Positions 17,431 to 25,513 of a DNA stretch of 64,000 nucleotides are shown here, piece after piece (the stretch's first letter is position 1; every line of letters starts with the position of its first letter). A model generated the notes under the pieces. That model was not told where the DNA came from. It searched no databases and saw only the letters and a program-made list of their open reading frames with translations. The position numbers and the translations under genes were made by a program. The stretch comes from NIOZ-UU13 sp035528395 (GTDB taxonomy: Bacteria; Planctomycetota; Phycisphaerae; Sedimentisphaerales; Anaerobacaceae). The DNA is taken from positions 1 to 64,000 of the forward strand of contig DATKYR010000109.1 in the NCBI GenBank assembly GCA_035528395.1, given 5' to 3'.

Positions 17431-18984
17431 GTGTTCAAGAGATTAATCTTCTTGGTGATGGGCATTGTCGTATCTGGAACCACGAGTGCATGTGGGGCAC
17501 AGAGAGACTGTGATTTGATGTTCGTCCTCGATGCAGGCACCTTTAAGCATCACGTTGATTTTTTCAACACGATGGAGCCGGAAAACATCGTCAATCACAT
17601 CTCAAATCAGCAGTCGTGGGCATGGATGACTATGAATATTCCGTTCTTTGAGTGTCCTGACAAGAATTTCGAGCAGATATATTATTTTAGATGGTGGACA
17701 TTTCGCAGGCATTTGAAGAAGACGCCGGACGGTTTTGTTTTCACGGAGTTTCTCGACAAGGTCAGTCACAGCGGCAAGTACAATACGATAAGCTGTGCGC
17801 TGGGGCATCATATTTATGAAGGCACATGGCTGCGTGACAAGCGGTATATTGACGATTACGCCCGTTTCTGGTACGTGGGTAACGAGGGTGATCTGCAGCC
17901 GCATTTTCATCGGTACAGCAACTGGGGGACATGGGCACTCTACCGCAGGTATTTAGTGAACCAGGACAAGGCATTTGTGGTGAGACTGCTGGACGCTTTT
18001 ATACGCGATTACCAAGCGTGGACGAAGGAACAGGGCCTTGAGAATGGTCTGCTCTGGCAATACGATGTGCGTGACGGGATGGAGGAGTCGATCAGCGGTT
18101 CACGCAAAGTGAAAAACGCCCGACCTCCGTTGAATAGCTACATGTATGCCAACGCGGTGGCGATATCAAAAGTAGCAGAACTGGCGGGCAAAAAGACTAT
18201 TTCCAGAGAATACGCTCAAAAGGCTGCCAGGCTAAAGTCGCTCATGCACGAGCTGATGTGGGACGAAGCGGCGAAGTTCTTCAAAGTACGACATCCGAAC
18301 GGGGAACTGGCAGACGTGCGGGAGGAAATCGGTTTTATCCCGTGGTATTTTAACCTGCCGGAGCAGGGGTATGAGCAGGCATGGCAACAGCTCACTGACC
18401 AGGAAGGATTCAAGGCACCGATGGGGATTACGACTGCTGAACGGAGACATCCTGAGTTCAGAAGTCATGGTGTAGGGACGTGTGAGTGGGACGGCGCAGT
18501 TTGGCCGTATGCAACGAGCCAGACGCTCGTGGGACTGGCAAATGTGATTCGCAACTATGAGCAGAAGTACGTGAGCAAGGCGGACTACTTTGACGCCCTT
18601 CTGACATACGCCCGGTCTCACCGGTATAAAGGCAAGCCATATATCGGGGAGTATCTTGATGAGATAAACGGCAAGTGGCTGAAGCCGGATTCAGACCGGA
18701 GCCGATACTACAATCACTCGACCTTTTGTGATCTGGTAATTAGCGGACTTGTGGGACTTATACCTCAGGAATATGATGCGGTGATAGTTGATCCTTTGAT
18801 ACCAGCGGATACGTGGGACTGGTTCTGTCTTGACAATGTGCGTTATCATGGGCGAACACTCACTATCTTGTGGGACCGAAGTGGCGAGAAATACGGTAAG
18901 GGAAAAGGCCTTCACGTCTTTGCCGATGGTAAAGACGTCGCGCGATCCGACGAGCTGGCCCGTGTTACAGGCGAGCTTCCGTAA
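17431..18984 (+). CDS. Secreted MGH1-like (GH63-type) glycoside hydrolase
   Basis: 517 aa with a GTG start preceded by GGAGG at correct spacing. Signal peptide MFKRLIFLVMGIVVSGTTSA, possibly a lipoprotein because CGA follows. The body is an (alpha/alpha)6 barrel: ISCALGHHIYEGTWLRDKRY (Glu-Gly-x-Trp-x-Arg-Asp, as in GH63/GH37-like clans), YSNWGTWALYRRYL, LLWQYDVRDGMEESISG, and GVGTCEWDGAVWPYATSQTL near the C-terminus, where Glu and Asp could be catalytic. A beta-sandwich tail has YHGRTLTILWDRSG. The divergent start region is shared with the six-hairpin gene. The substrate is unresolved. Confidence 0.78.
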   Translation: MFKRLIFLVMGIVVSGTTSACGAQRDCDLMFVLDAGTFKHHVDFFNTMEPENIVNHISNQQSWAWMTMNIPFFECPDKNFEQIYYFRWWTFRRHLKKTPDGFVFTEFLDKVSHSGKYNTISCALGHHIYEGTWLRDKRYIDDYARFWYVGNEGDLQPHFHRYSNWGTWALYRRYLVNQDKAFVVRLLDAFIRDYQAWTKEQGLENGLLWQYDVRDGMEESISGSRKVKNARPPLNSYMYANAVAISKVAELAGKKTISREYAQKAARLKSLMHELMWDEAAKFFKVRHPNGELADVREEIGFIPWYFNLPEQGYEQAWQQLTDQEGFKAPMGITTAERRHPEFRSHGVGTCEWDGAVWPYATSQTLVGLANVIRNYEQKYVSKADYFDALLTYARSHRYKGKPYIGEYLDEINGKWLKPDSDRSRYYNHSTFCDLVISGLVGLIPQEYDAVIVDPLIPADTWDWFCLDNVRYHGRTLTILWDRSGEKYGKGKGLHVFADGKDVARSDELARVTGELP

Positions 18985-19178
18985 ATTCGTACGGAGACGG
19001 CGTTTCAGTTCCTTCAAGATGGCTGGTGAACGGCACAAGCGGCAGTTGCTGCGAGCCAATAATGATAGAGGCTTATCTTCGTGGTGCCCAGTGAGAATAT
19101 CTGGATAGTACGGGCTGGAAACGAAGTGAAAGCAGAAAGAATGCCTTACGGCGCAACTTGTTCATAGGAGTGGTTATC

Positions 19179-21092
19179 ATGATTCACTGTTCGATCCGGA
19201 TCGCCATTGGCCTGCTGCTGGGTCTGGCCGCGGTCGCCCCGGCGCAACGGCAGATGGAAAACCTCACTCGTGGGATTGTGGCCGTCAAACAGCCTGACGG
19301 CGGTGTTTATGTCGGCTGGCGACTTTTCGGAACTGATCCTGAGACAGTCGCCTTCAATCTCTATCGCGTCGCCGGCGGTACACCGGTCAAGGTCAATGAA
19401 ACGCCGATCGCAGGCGCAACAAACTATGTTGATCGCGGTGCCGACACCAGTCAGGCACTCCAGTACTTTGTCCGGCCGGTGTTGAACGGCAAGGAACTGG
19501 CGGCCTCCAAGCCGGTGCGCGTCTGGGACAACAACTACCTCGAAATCCCGATCCAAGGTATCTCCGAATACCGGCCCGGCGATGCCTCGATCGCCGATTT
19601 GGACGGCGATGGCGAATACGAGATCGTTCTGCACCAGATATCGCACGGCCGGGACAACGCATTTGCCGGCATCACGGGGACGCCCATCTTTGACGCCTAT
19701 GAGCTGGACGGCACGCAGATGTGGCGCATCAACCTGGGAATCAACATCCGCGACGGCGAGCACTACACGCAGTTTATGGTCTATGACCTGGACGGCGACG
19801 GCAGGGCCGAGATGGCTTGCAAGACTGCTGACGGCACAACGGACGGGACGGGGAAGGTCATCGGCGATAAGGACAAGGACTGGCGTACCTACAAGGAAGG
19901 CGACCGGACTCATGGCCGTATCCTCGATGGCCCGGAGTATTTCACTATCTTCGACGGCCAGACCGGCAAGGCGTTAAAAACGGTCGATTATATACCTAAC
20001 CGCTATCCGATCAACGGCTGGGGCGGTATCGGCGGAAACGGCGGCAACGATAGCTACGGCAACCGCTGCGACCGATTCCTGGCCTGTGTTGCCTACCTGG
20101 ACGGTGAGCGCCCGAGCGTGGTGATGTGCCGCGGTGTCTACGGTCGCATTGTCATGGCCGCCTGGGACTGGCGCGACGGCGAGCTGACCAGCCGCTGGGT
20201 CTTCGACTCGGGTATCAGCTACCCACCCTTCGCGGATGCCTCGCCCTACTCTGGTATGGGTGGCCACTCGCTGTCGGTGGCCGACGTGGATGAGGACGGA
20301 AAGGACGAGATAGTTTACCACGCAATGGTTATTGATGACAACGGCCAGGGGCTTTACTCCAGCGGGCTGCGACACGGTGACTCGATGCACATCAGCGACA
20401 TGTACCCCGACCGTCCCGGCCTGGAGGTCTTCACAATCCACGAAAACGAGGATGAAACCGTCCGGTTCAAGACTCCCGGTGCGGCGATGCGCGACGCCCG
20501 CACGGGTGAAATACTTTGGAGCCACAGCCCCGGCATCGATGTTGTTGGGGGGATGGCCGCCGACATCGATCCTCGCCACCGCGGCTACGAGGCGTGGGGT
20601 GGGCCGGGAGGTCTGCGCGACTCACGCGGTAACGAGATAGGTCCCAATCCGCGCTCAAGCGGTTTTGTAATCTGGTGGGACGGCGATCTGCTGCGCGAGC
20701 TGCTCTCCCGTTCCACCGTCAACAAATGGAACTGGGAAACGGGCGCCGAACAAAGGCTCTTCGCGACCGGAGTTCGGGGTGGCGGACGCGGTCCCAACAT
20801 TATGGGTGACTTCATCGGCGACTGGCGAGAGGAACTGCTGATGACCGCCCCCGATGGTAGGGCCCTGCGACTCTACACCACGACGATTCCGACTGAACAC
20901 CGCATCTACACGCTGATGCATGACCCGCAATACCGCTTGGCGATTGCCTGGCAAAACGTGGTCTATAACAAGCCACCGCACCCGGATTTCTTCCTTGGTA
21001 ACGGGATGGCGCCGCCACCGCGCCCCAACATCCAGCTTATCGGCAGGGGCGAGGCGATGGCCGGCGTGAAGGCGGATGATACAGTCAATTAA
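19179..21092 (+). CDS. Secreted PL11 rhamnogalacturonan lyase
   Basis: 637 aa from the ATG at 19179, with AGGAG eight bases before; a TTG reading from 19158 adds seven residues with no signal. Signal peptide about residues 1-22. Next are RQMENLTRGIVAVKQPDGGV and GWRLFGTDPETVAFNLYR, the N-terminal beta-domain of PL11. The eight-bladed calcium propeller shows DASIADLDGDGEYEIVLHQ, YDLDGDGRAEMACKTADGT and VADVDEDGKDEIVYHA, all metal-binding DxDxDG loops. MHDPQYRLAIAWQNVVYN near the C-terminus is characteristic of the family. It cleaves the rhamnogalacturonan-I backbone by beta-elimination. Confidence 0.93.
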   Translation: MIHCSIRIAIGLLLGLAAVAPAQRQMENLTRGIVAVKQPDGGVYVGWRLFGTDPETVAFNLYRVAGGTPVKVNETPIAGATNYVDRGADTSQALQYFVRPVLNGKELAASKPVRVWDNNYLEIPIQGISEYRPGDASIADLDGDGEYEIVLHQISHGRDNAFAGITGTPIFDAYELDGTQMWRINLGINIRDGEHYTQFMVYDLDGDGRAEMACKTADGTTDGTGKVIGDKDKDWRTYKEGDRTHGRILDGPEYFTIFDGQTGKALKTVDYIPNRYPINGWGGIGGNGGNDSYGNRCDRFLACVAYLDGERPSVVMCRGVYGRIVMAAWDWRDGELTSRWVFDSGISYPPFADASPYSGMGGHSLSVADVDEDGKDEIVYHAMVIDDNGQGLYSSGLRHGDSMHISDMYPDRPGLEVFTIHENEDETVRFKTPGAAMRDARTGEILWSHSPGIDVVGGMAADIDPRHRGYEAWGGPGGLRDSRGNEIGPNPRSSGFVIWWDGDLLRELLSRSTVNKWNWETGAEQRLFATGVRGGGRGPNIMGDFIGDWREELLMTAPDGRALRLYTTTIPTEHRIYTLMHDPQYRLAIAWQNVVYNKPPHPDFFLGNGMAPPPRPNIQLIGRGEAMAGVKADDTVN

Positions 21093-21121
21093 AAACGCTG
21101 AGCGATAAGCGGACCCAAACG

Positions 21122-21385
21122 CTAAACTTGAGTTTCCGCCACGATTCGGCTGCGATATTGTGAACACTCTGAGAAAGCGGAAGTCATGTCTTCATGAACC
21201 AGTTTCTGCAAGTCCATATTGACCGAGTCACGCAGGGCTCGAATCACAACATCCATACAGACGCCTTTCTCGATAGCGACATCAACGCCGGGATACTCCA
21301 GACGTACGTAAGAGGGTGCATAAATCGTTGTCTTACCGATTTGATCCCGCGCTGCGGATACGATCGGTGACGCCGGTGTATCCAT
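21122..21385 (-). pseudogene. Truncated DUF1287-family gene fragment
   Basis: An open stretch of 87 codons. Its residues about 3-70 match the middle of DUF1287 proteins: IVSAARDQIGKTTIYAPSYV, RLEYPGVDV, KGVCMDVVIRALRDS and DLQKLVHEDMTSAFSE. These proteins are normally about 200 aa with a signal peptide. Here the signal peptide is absent and the sequence departs after AFSE into an unrelated tail, so it is a remnant. It lies just after the PL11 gene and opposite to it. Confidence 0.7.
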
Positions 21386-21553
21386 GTTCGCCGTCCCAGC
21401 TTTCTCAGGCGAATGCGACCGGTTGGAGGAGAGGGCGCAACTGAGGAGTGGTTGCCAGCGAATATTGTAAGGTTGATATTTTGCGACGTTATGCTGGCGG
21501 TTTGTTGCGAGGGGCAGGAGGACGCTCTGCCGCCGGAGGCGAATTTTGGGTAA

Positions 21554-21710
21554 CCCCCACCGCGCGGGGTGGGGGCTATATAAAACGACAGAAAGATGAT
21601 TGTCCCCCCACCACAGGGGTGGGGGCTATATAAAAGCATTCCTCACGTTTGCACCCCGGCCCAGAGGACCGGGCTAAATACTACCACCGGCAGAGCCAGT
21701 GGTCTATAGG
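21554..21710. repeat. Array of four GC-rich hairpins, the first two near-identical
   Basis: The first hairpin (21554-21575) and the second (21605-21625) share the stem CCCCCACC/GGTGGGGG, and both are followed by CTATATAAAA; the repeats are 51 bases apart. A third at about 21655-21673 pairs CCCGG/CCGGG and is followed by CTAAATA. A fourth at about 21683-21703 pairs ACCAC/GTGGT and is followed by CTATA. The shared plan is a hairpin and then an AT tract. The array is not attached to any intact gene. Confidence 0.7.
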
Positions 21711-21886
21711 GAAGAAGAAAGCATTTCTTGTCCCCTGCCCCCGACAGAAAAGCAAGGAAGCTCACATCGGGGGTAGACTAGTAAGTCAAGGGGGTAGTTC
21801 TCGGGGATAAACTACAGGGGATTAGAGAATTAGAGGATTGGTTAAAAGGCAAGATTTAGAAATTTAGGAGTGGTTCGGGTATATAT

Positions 21887-21972
21887 GGTTCAGGTAAAGG
21901 CGGTTCGCGAACCGCCCCTACGTTCGGGGACAATGCTTCGCAGGAATGAAAACCCCCGACAATGCCGGGGGG
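21887..21972. repeat. Palindromic intergenic repeats (GGCGGTTCGCGAACCGCC type)
   Basis: GGCGGTTCGCGAACCGCC at about 21899 is a perfect palindrome, of a kind common in dispersed intergenic repeats. About 40 bases on, CCCCCGACAATGCCGGGGG forms a second short hairpin. The two run into the truncated membrane-protein relic that follows. Confidence 0.65.
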
Positions 21973-22140
21973 TAAAAGGGGCAGTACCTCGGTCAATTGG
22001 AGCGAGCCGCCAGTGGTGTCGGTCAGCATGGAAATGCCGCCGTACAGGCCTCCGAGCCCGAGGAAGACAAGCAAGAAGAGAAGTAACCAGAGTGTGCAGG
22101 GACGTTGCAGGTTTTGTTGTTTTCCTTTCTTAACCACAAA
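21973..22140 (-). pseudogene. Truncated small multi-TM membrane protein
   Basis: The minus strand reads RPCTLWLLLFLLVFLGLGGL, then YGGISMLTDTTGGSLQLTEV and LPLLP. This resembles the first half of a family of small membrane proteins with one long helix, a GGLYGG turn and a conserved LPLLP stretch before further helices. After LPLLP the frame enters the palindromic repeats, so the distal helices are lost. No start codon with a ribosome site was found. The family has no firm function known to me. Confidence 0.5.
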
Positions 22141-22644
22141 TCTGCGAGCCGCTTTTTCCCGGTTTGCGGCCGAGGATACCCGTCCCGGTCGTTTGTCCGG
22201 TGAGGCAGCGCCTACTGCGAGCGCAGCACAGCTAAGCCGAAAATCCCACGTGAACTCGCCGTACAAACAGCAAGCATACGGTATGGCCGGGCAATTTTCA
22301 AGGAAAAGCCATGCCCAAAACGGGCGCAAAGAATCTCGCATAGCGTGCCTCGGTTGTCAATGTGGAGCGGCGGAGAGTTTTTTTTGCGATGGGAGAACAT
22401 TATGTTTGCCTCCGCAGTAGAGAGCCATATAATAGCTGTCAGAAATATATTGAATTGTAATGATCGCGTGGCGAAGCCTTGAAGCAAAATCACTCTGCGT
22501 AATCCTGAATCCGGATCAAGACCTACTTTTCGCATCATTTCACTTTTTTTACCTGTGCTCTTGAAAGAGAGGTTCATGCATGGCGATTCCGATTAATCTC
22601 TATGTTTGAGTCAGTTTGAATATAGTATCTTTTAGGATTATTTA

Positions 22645-23913
22645 ATGCCATTTACGACTTTTGGTCTTTCAGACCCGCTGGTGCGGGGTATTCTCGCGAC
22701 CGGCTACAGCGCTCCCACTGAAATTCAATCACAAGCGATTCCCGCCGCGATCAGAGGCCGGGACGTTATCGGCTGCGCACAGACGGGAACGGGCAAAACC
22801 GCAGCTTTTGTCCTGCCCATTTTAGATCGGCTCAGCCACGAACCTGCGGCGAAAAAGCGAGTTGTCAAGGCGCTCGTCCTCACGCCGACGCGCGAGCTGG
22901 CGCTGCAGATTGAAAAGGCAATACGGGGCTATGGGCGATTCGTGGATATTCGTACTCTGGCGGTTTACGGCGGCGTCAATATCAAGGGTCAACTCAATGC
23001 GCTCAAGCGCGGCGTTGACATTGTTGTGGCCACGCCCGGACGACTGATGGATCACATGGAGCGGGGCACGATAGACCTCAAGCATATTGAAGTACTCGTG
23101 CTTGATGAAGCCGACCGAATGCTGGATATGGGCTTCATCAACGACGTTCAAAGAATTGTGAGCGTCTTGCCCGGGAAACGCCAGACAATGCTTTTTTCAG
23201 CCACCATCTCGCAGGAGGTAAAATCGCTGGCCGCCGAGATGCAGAAGTCTCCGGAAATGATCCAGATCGGGCGGCCTCGCAACCCCATCGAGACGATTAC
23301 ACAACATATTTATCCGGTTCGGAAGGAACAGAAAATGGACCTTCTGGTACACATGCTCAGCGACTCGCAGATGTACAGCGTACTGGTCTTCTCCCGGACC
23401 AAGCGCGGAGCGGACAAGATCAACCGGCGACTCAAGCGGGCCGGCGTTGTATCGATAGCGATCCACTCCGGCCGCACACAGGGACAGCGTCTGCTTGCAA
23501 TGGATGGCTTTAAGAGAGGCACGTACCAGGTGATGGTCGCAACCGATATCGCCGCTCGCGGGATCAATATTGAGGGGATCTCGCATGTGATCAACTATGA
23601 TGTGCCGGCCTATGCGGAAGACTACGTTCATCGCATTGGCCGTACGGGACGGGCCACGGCTTTGGGCGACGCAATCACGTTTGTCTCGTACGATGAGCAG
23701 AAGTACCTTCGCAAGATCGAGAGCTTCATAGGGCGCGAACTTAAATCGGAAAAATGTGAAGGCTTTGCCTACACGAAATCTGATTCCTTACAGCCACAGC
23801 CCGCAGACAAATCCAAATCAGTGCGGCATATGAGCCCACGTCGGACTGCGGGCAGGAAGCTGCGTGCTGCCCGTAGGCCATATCGGAAAGCTGCAAAGCG
23901 TCGCGCAATCTAA
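22645..23913 (+). CDS. DEAD-box ATP-dependent RNA helicase, RhlE-like
   Basis: 422 aa with all superfamily-2 motifs: TTFGLSDPLVRGILATGYSA with Q-motif PTEIQSQAI, motif I AQTGTGKTAA, Ia LTPTRELALQ, Ib TPGRLMDHM, II VLDEADRMLDMGF, III FSATIS, IV VLVFSRTKRGAD, V VATDIAARGINI and VI YVHRIGRTGRAT. A basic C-terminal tail (residues about 375-422, rich in Arg and Lys) likely binds RNA. It unwinds RNA in ribosome assembly or mRNA decay, often induced by cold. It stands alone in a region of decayed sequence. Confidence 0.95.
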   Translation: MPFTTFGLSDPLVRGILATGYSAPTEIQSQAIPAAIRGRDVIGCAQTGTGKTAAFVLPILDRLSHEPAAKKRVVKALVLTPTRELALQIEKAIRGYGRFVDIRTLAVYGGVNIKGQLNALKRGVDIVVATPGRLMDHMERGTIDLKHIEVLVLDEADRMLDMGFINDVQRIVSVLPGKRQTMLFSATISQEVKSLAAEMQKSPEMIQIGRPRNPIETITQHIYPVRKEQKMDLLVHMLSDSQMYSVLVFSRTKRGADKINRRLKRAGVVSIAIHSGRTQGQRLLAMDGFKRGTYQVMVATDIAARGINIEGISHVINYDVPAYAEDYVHRIGRTGRATALGDAITFVSYDEQKYLRKIESFIGRELKSEKCEGFAYTKSDSLQPQPADKSKSVRHMSPRRTAGRKLRAARRPYRKAAKRRAI

Positions 23914-23932
23914 ACGAGTACTCGCGTCCTGA

Positions 23933-24493
23933 TTGACAGATCATCAGAGAGGTCCTTTCTCAGTTATGACGGATGCCGTGTTCCACAATGTCCGAATGTC
24001 CATCAATGTACAGGCTGGCCCACTCGTCGGGAACTGGTTCGGCAGCCGGAAAAAACACATCTTCCTGCCCTCGCCTTCTACAGAAAATCCACACCCACAC
24101 CCCCGTGAACTTGGATTAGTGAATGATGCTTCTGCATCTAATACGATTATCAGCGCATGGCTTAAGCATGATTTTGGTCAAGATTCTAAAGCGTGGAAAC
24201 CCTTTTGGCTGGCAGGAATAGGATTTGGTATTACTGACATTGATGAGGTGCGGGGGGATGTATCAGGAGGTGGCACTTACGATATTAGCACGGATGGCGG
24301 AACTGAAATCATCCCCTTCGTAGACGCAGGGCTTCTACACACGTTTAGCAAGAGTCTTGAGGCTGAGTTTGGGATTCGTGCTCAATACCACATTGGGGGC
24401 TGGGACGTCAAAGATCGCAACTCAGGCCTGACGGGGTCAGTAGATGACTACCTGGCTTACTGATTTTACGCGGGATTGATATACAAATTCTAA
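23933..24493 (+). pseudogene. Outer-membrane beta-barrel protein, 5' truncated and with in-frame TGA before its last strand
   Basis: From about 24130 the frame encodes amphipathic beta-strands typical of an OmpW/porin-like barrel: WLKHDFGQDSKAWKPFWLAG, GIGFGITDIDEVRG, LLHTFSKSLEAEFGIRAQYH. It reaches VDDYLAY, meets TGA at 24461-24463, and continues in the same frame as FYAGLIYKF then TAA at 24491-24493. FYAGLIYKF is a standard C-terminal Phe beta-signal, so a single change (TGG to TGA is the simplest) has removed it. The first ~60 codons have no signal peptide, so the 5' end is also lost. The TTG at 23933 is not a convincing start. Confidence 0.7.
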
Positions 24494-24701
24494 CTAATAG
24501 TCATTTTTGGAAAGAGTTGGATATTCGTAATTATCTTTAATTCACACTTGAAGCATTGTTGAGCTTTACTGTGTGTATGGGGGATTTTTAAAAATTATTT
24601 TGCTTGACGGAGACAAATTATTTGAGCCAAGTGCTACAGTAAGGGAAGATGCTCGTTGGATAGAGTTCCTTTTTCTTGTAGCAGCATTTTTGTGTTTCGG
24701 C

Positions 24702-25068
24702 CCTGGAGCAGGCTTTGAGCTTTGGCAGACCGGAGATATTCAACACGGACCAGGGCAGCCAGTTCACCTCGATAGATTTCACAAAGATATTGTTGAATGC
24801 AAGTGTTCAAATCAGTATGGATGGCAAAGGCCGAGTATTTGATAATATTTTTTCAGAGCGTTTATGGCGAACAGTAAAAGTAGAGGAGGTTTATCTGCGG
24901 GACTATCAGACGGTGACTGAGGCAAGGTATAGCCTTGGCCGGTATTTTGAACTTTATAATAATCAGCGATTACACCAGGCTTTGGGCTACCGCACCCCAG
25001 CCGAGGTGTACGGCGTAGCAGTTGGCACTCCGGGCTCCCTCCGTTCCAACTGCTTCAACACATGGTGA
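24702..25068 (+). pseudogene. IS3-family transposase OrfB, C-terminal remnant
   Basis: The frame opens at about 24702 with EQALSFGRPEIFN, then NTDQGSQFTS (second catalytic Asp), FSERLWRTVKVEEVYL (catalytic Glu) and ELYNNQRLHQALGYRTPAEV, all hallmarks of the IS3 rve integrase core. The first catalytic Asp, the helix-turn-helix and OrfA are missing. Downstream, GTCCACCTTAAAAACCCCAA and TTGACAATGGTAGGGGTATA (about 25072-25121) look like an IS3 right end. Confidence 0.8.
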
Positions 25069-25198
25069 TGAGTCCACCTTAAAAACCCCAAGTTTTTGTC
25101 TTGACAATGGTAGGGGTATACAACATTATGGAATCATGCCGTACGGAGCGGCCTTTTGCTCTCCGGATGAAATCGCAAGTTGAGTCTTTGCCGCACGA

Positions 25199-25513
25199 GT
25201 GAGTGGCATTCTGGCATCAGTGCAAAGACAAGTTATTTTCTATATGGGACTGGATCCAAACGTTACAATCTTGACCGATGAAAATGCCTTGCGGGCATTC
25301 CTCGAAAGCGACCAGCCCGGCTTGGTAATCTCCCAGGGAACGAATATTAAAGAAGCGGCAGCGGCATTGTTGCCCACGCAGCCAACGTATATGGAAGACA
25401 GACGCACGTGGGTATCACCTGAGAAGCACCAAAAAAAACTGAAGGCATGGCTTATTAATCCGGATCGTTCACTGATAGCAATGGAGAGTGAGGAGGCGAG
25501 CAGTGCGAAGTGA
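25199..25513 (+). pseudogene. C-terminal remnant of an ArnT/GT39-like glycosyltransferase
   Basis: 104 codons with no membrane helices: VIFYMGLDPNVTILTDENAL, FLESDQPGLVISQG and LKAWLINPDRS. The pattern IxFYM...(x60)...AWLIN is the same as the C-terminus of the intact ArnT-like protein ending at 28384 (KILFYMEVPK, IYQAWLINR). It is therefore the last fifth of a paralogue. Its 5' side is cut by the IS3 remnant. Its stop overlaps the arnB start by 11 bases, as if it had once been the upstream gene of the operon. Confidence 0.65.

Noticed and set aside
19146..19913. 255-codon minus-strand frame opposite the PL11 gene
   Set aside because: Shadow of a GC-rich third-position pattern; the PL11 frame is fully supported by domain motifs.
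21554..21635. Possible two-repeat CRISPR array
   Set aside because: Only two units, a 19-base spacer, a strong palindrome with a TATA tail, and no cas genes nearby.
21856..22341. 161-codon minus-strand protein
   Set aside because: Only about 50 codons in the middle look like a gene. The ends are palindromic repeats and unrelated intergenic sequence, so it is listed as a relic instead.
24461..24463. TGA read as tryptophan or selenocysteine
   Set aside because: Many intact genes in the window end in TGA, no SECIS-like hairpin was evident, and the same gene lacks its 5' end; a nonsense mutation is simpler.
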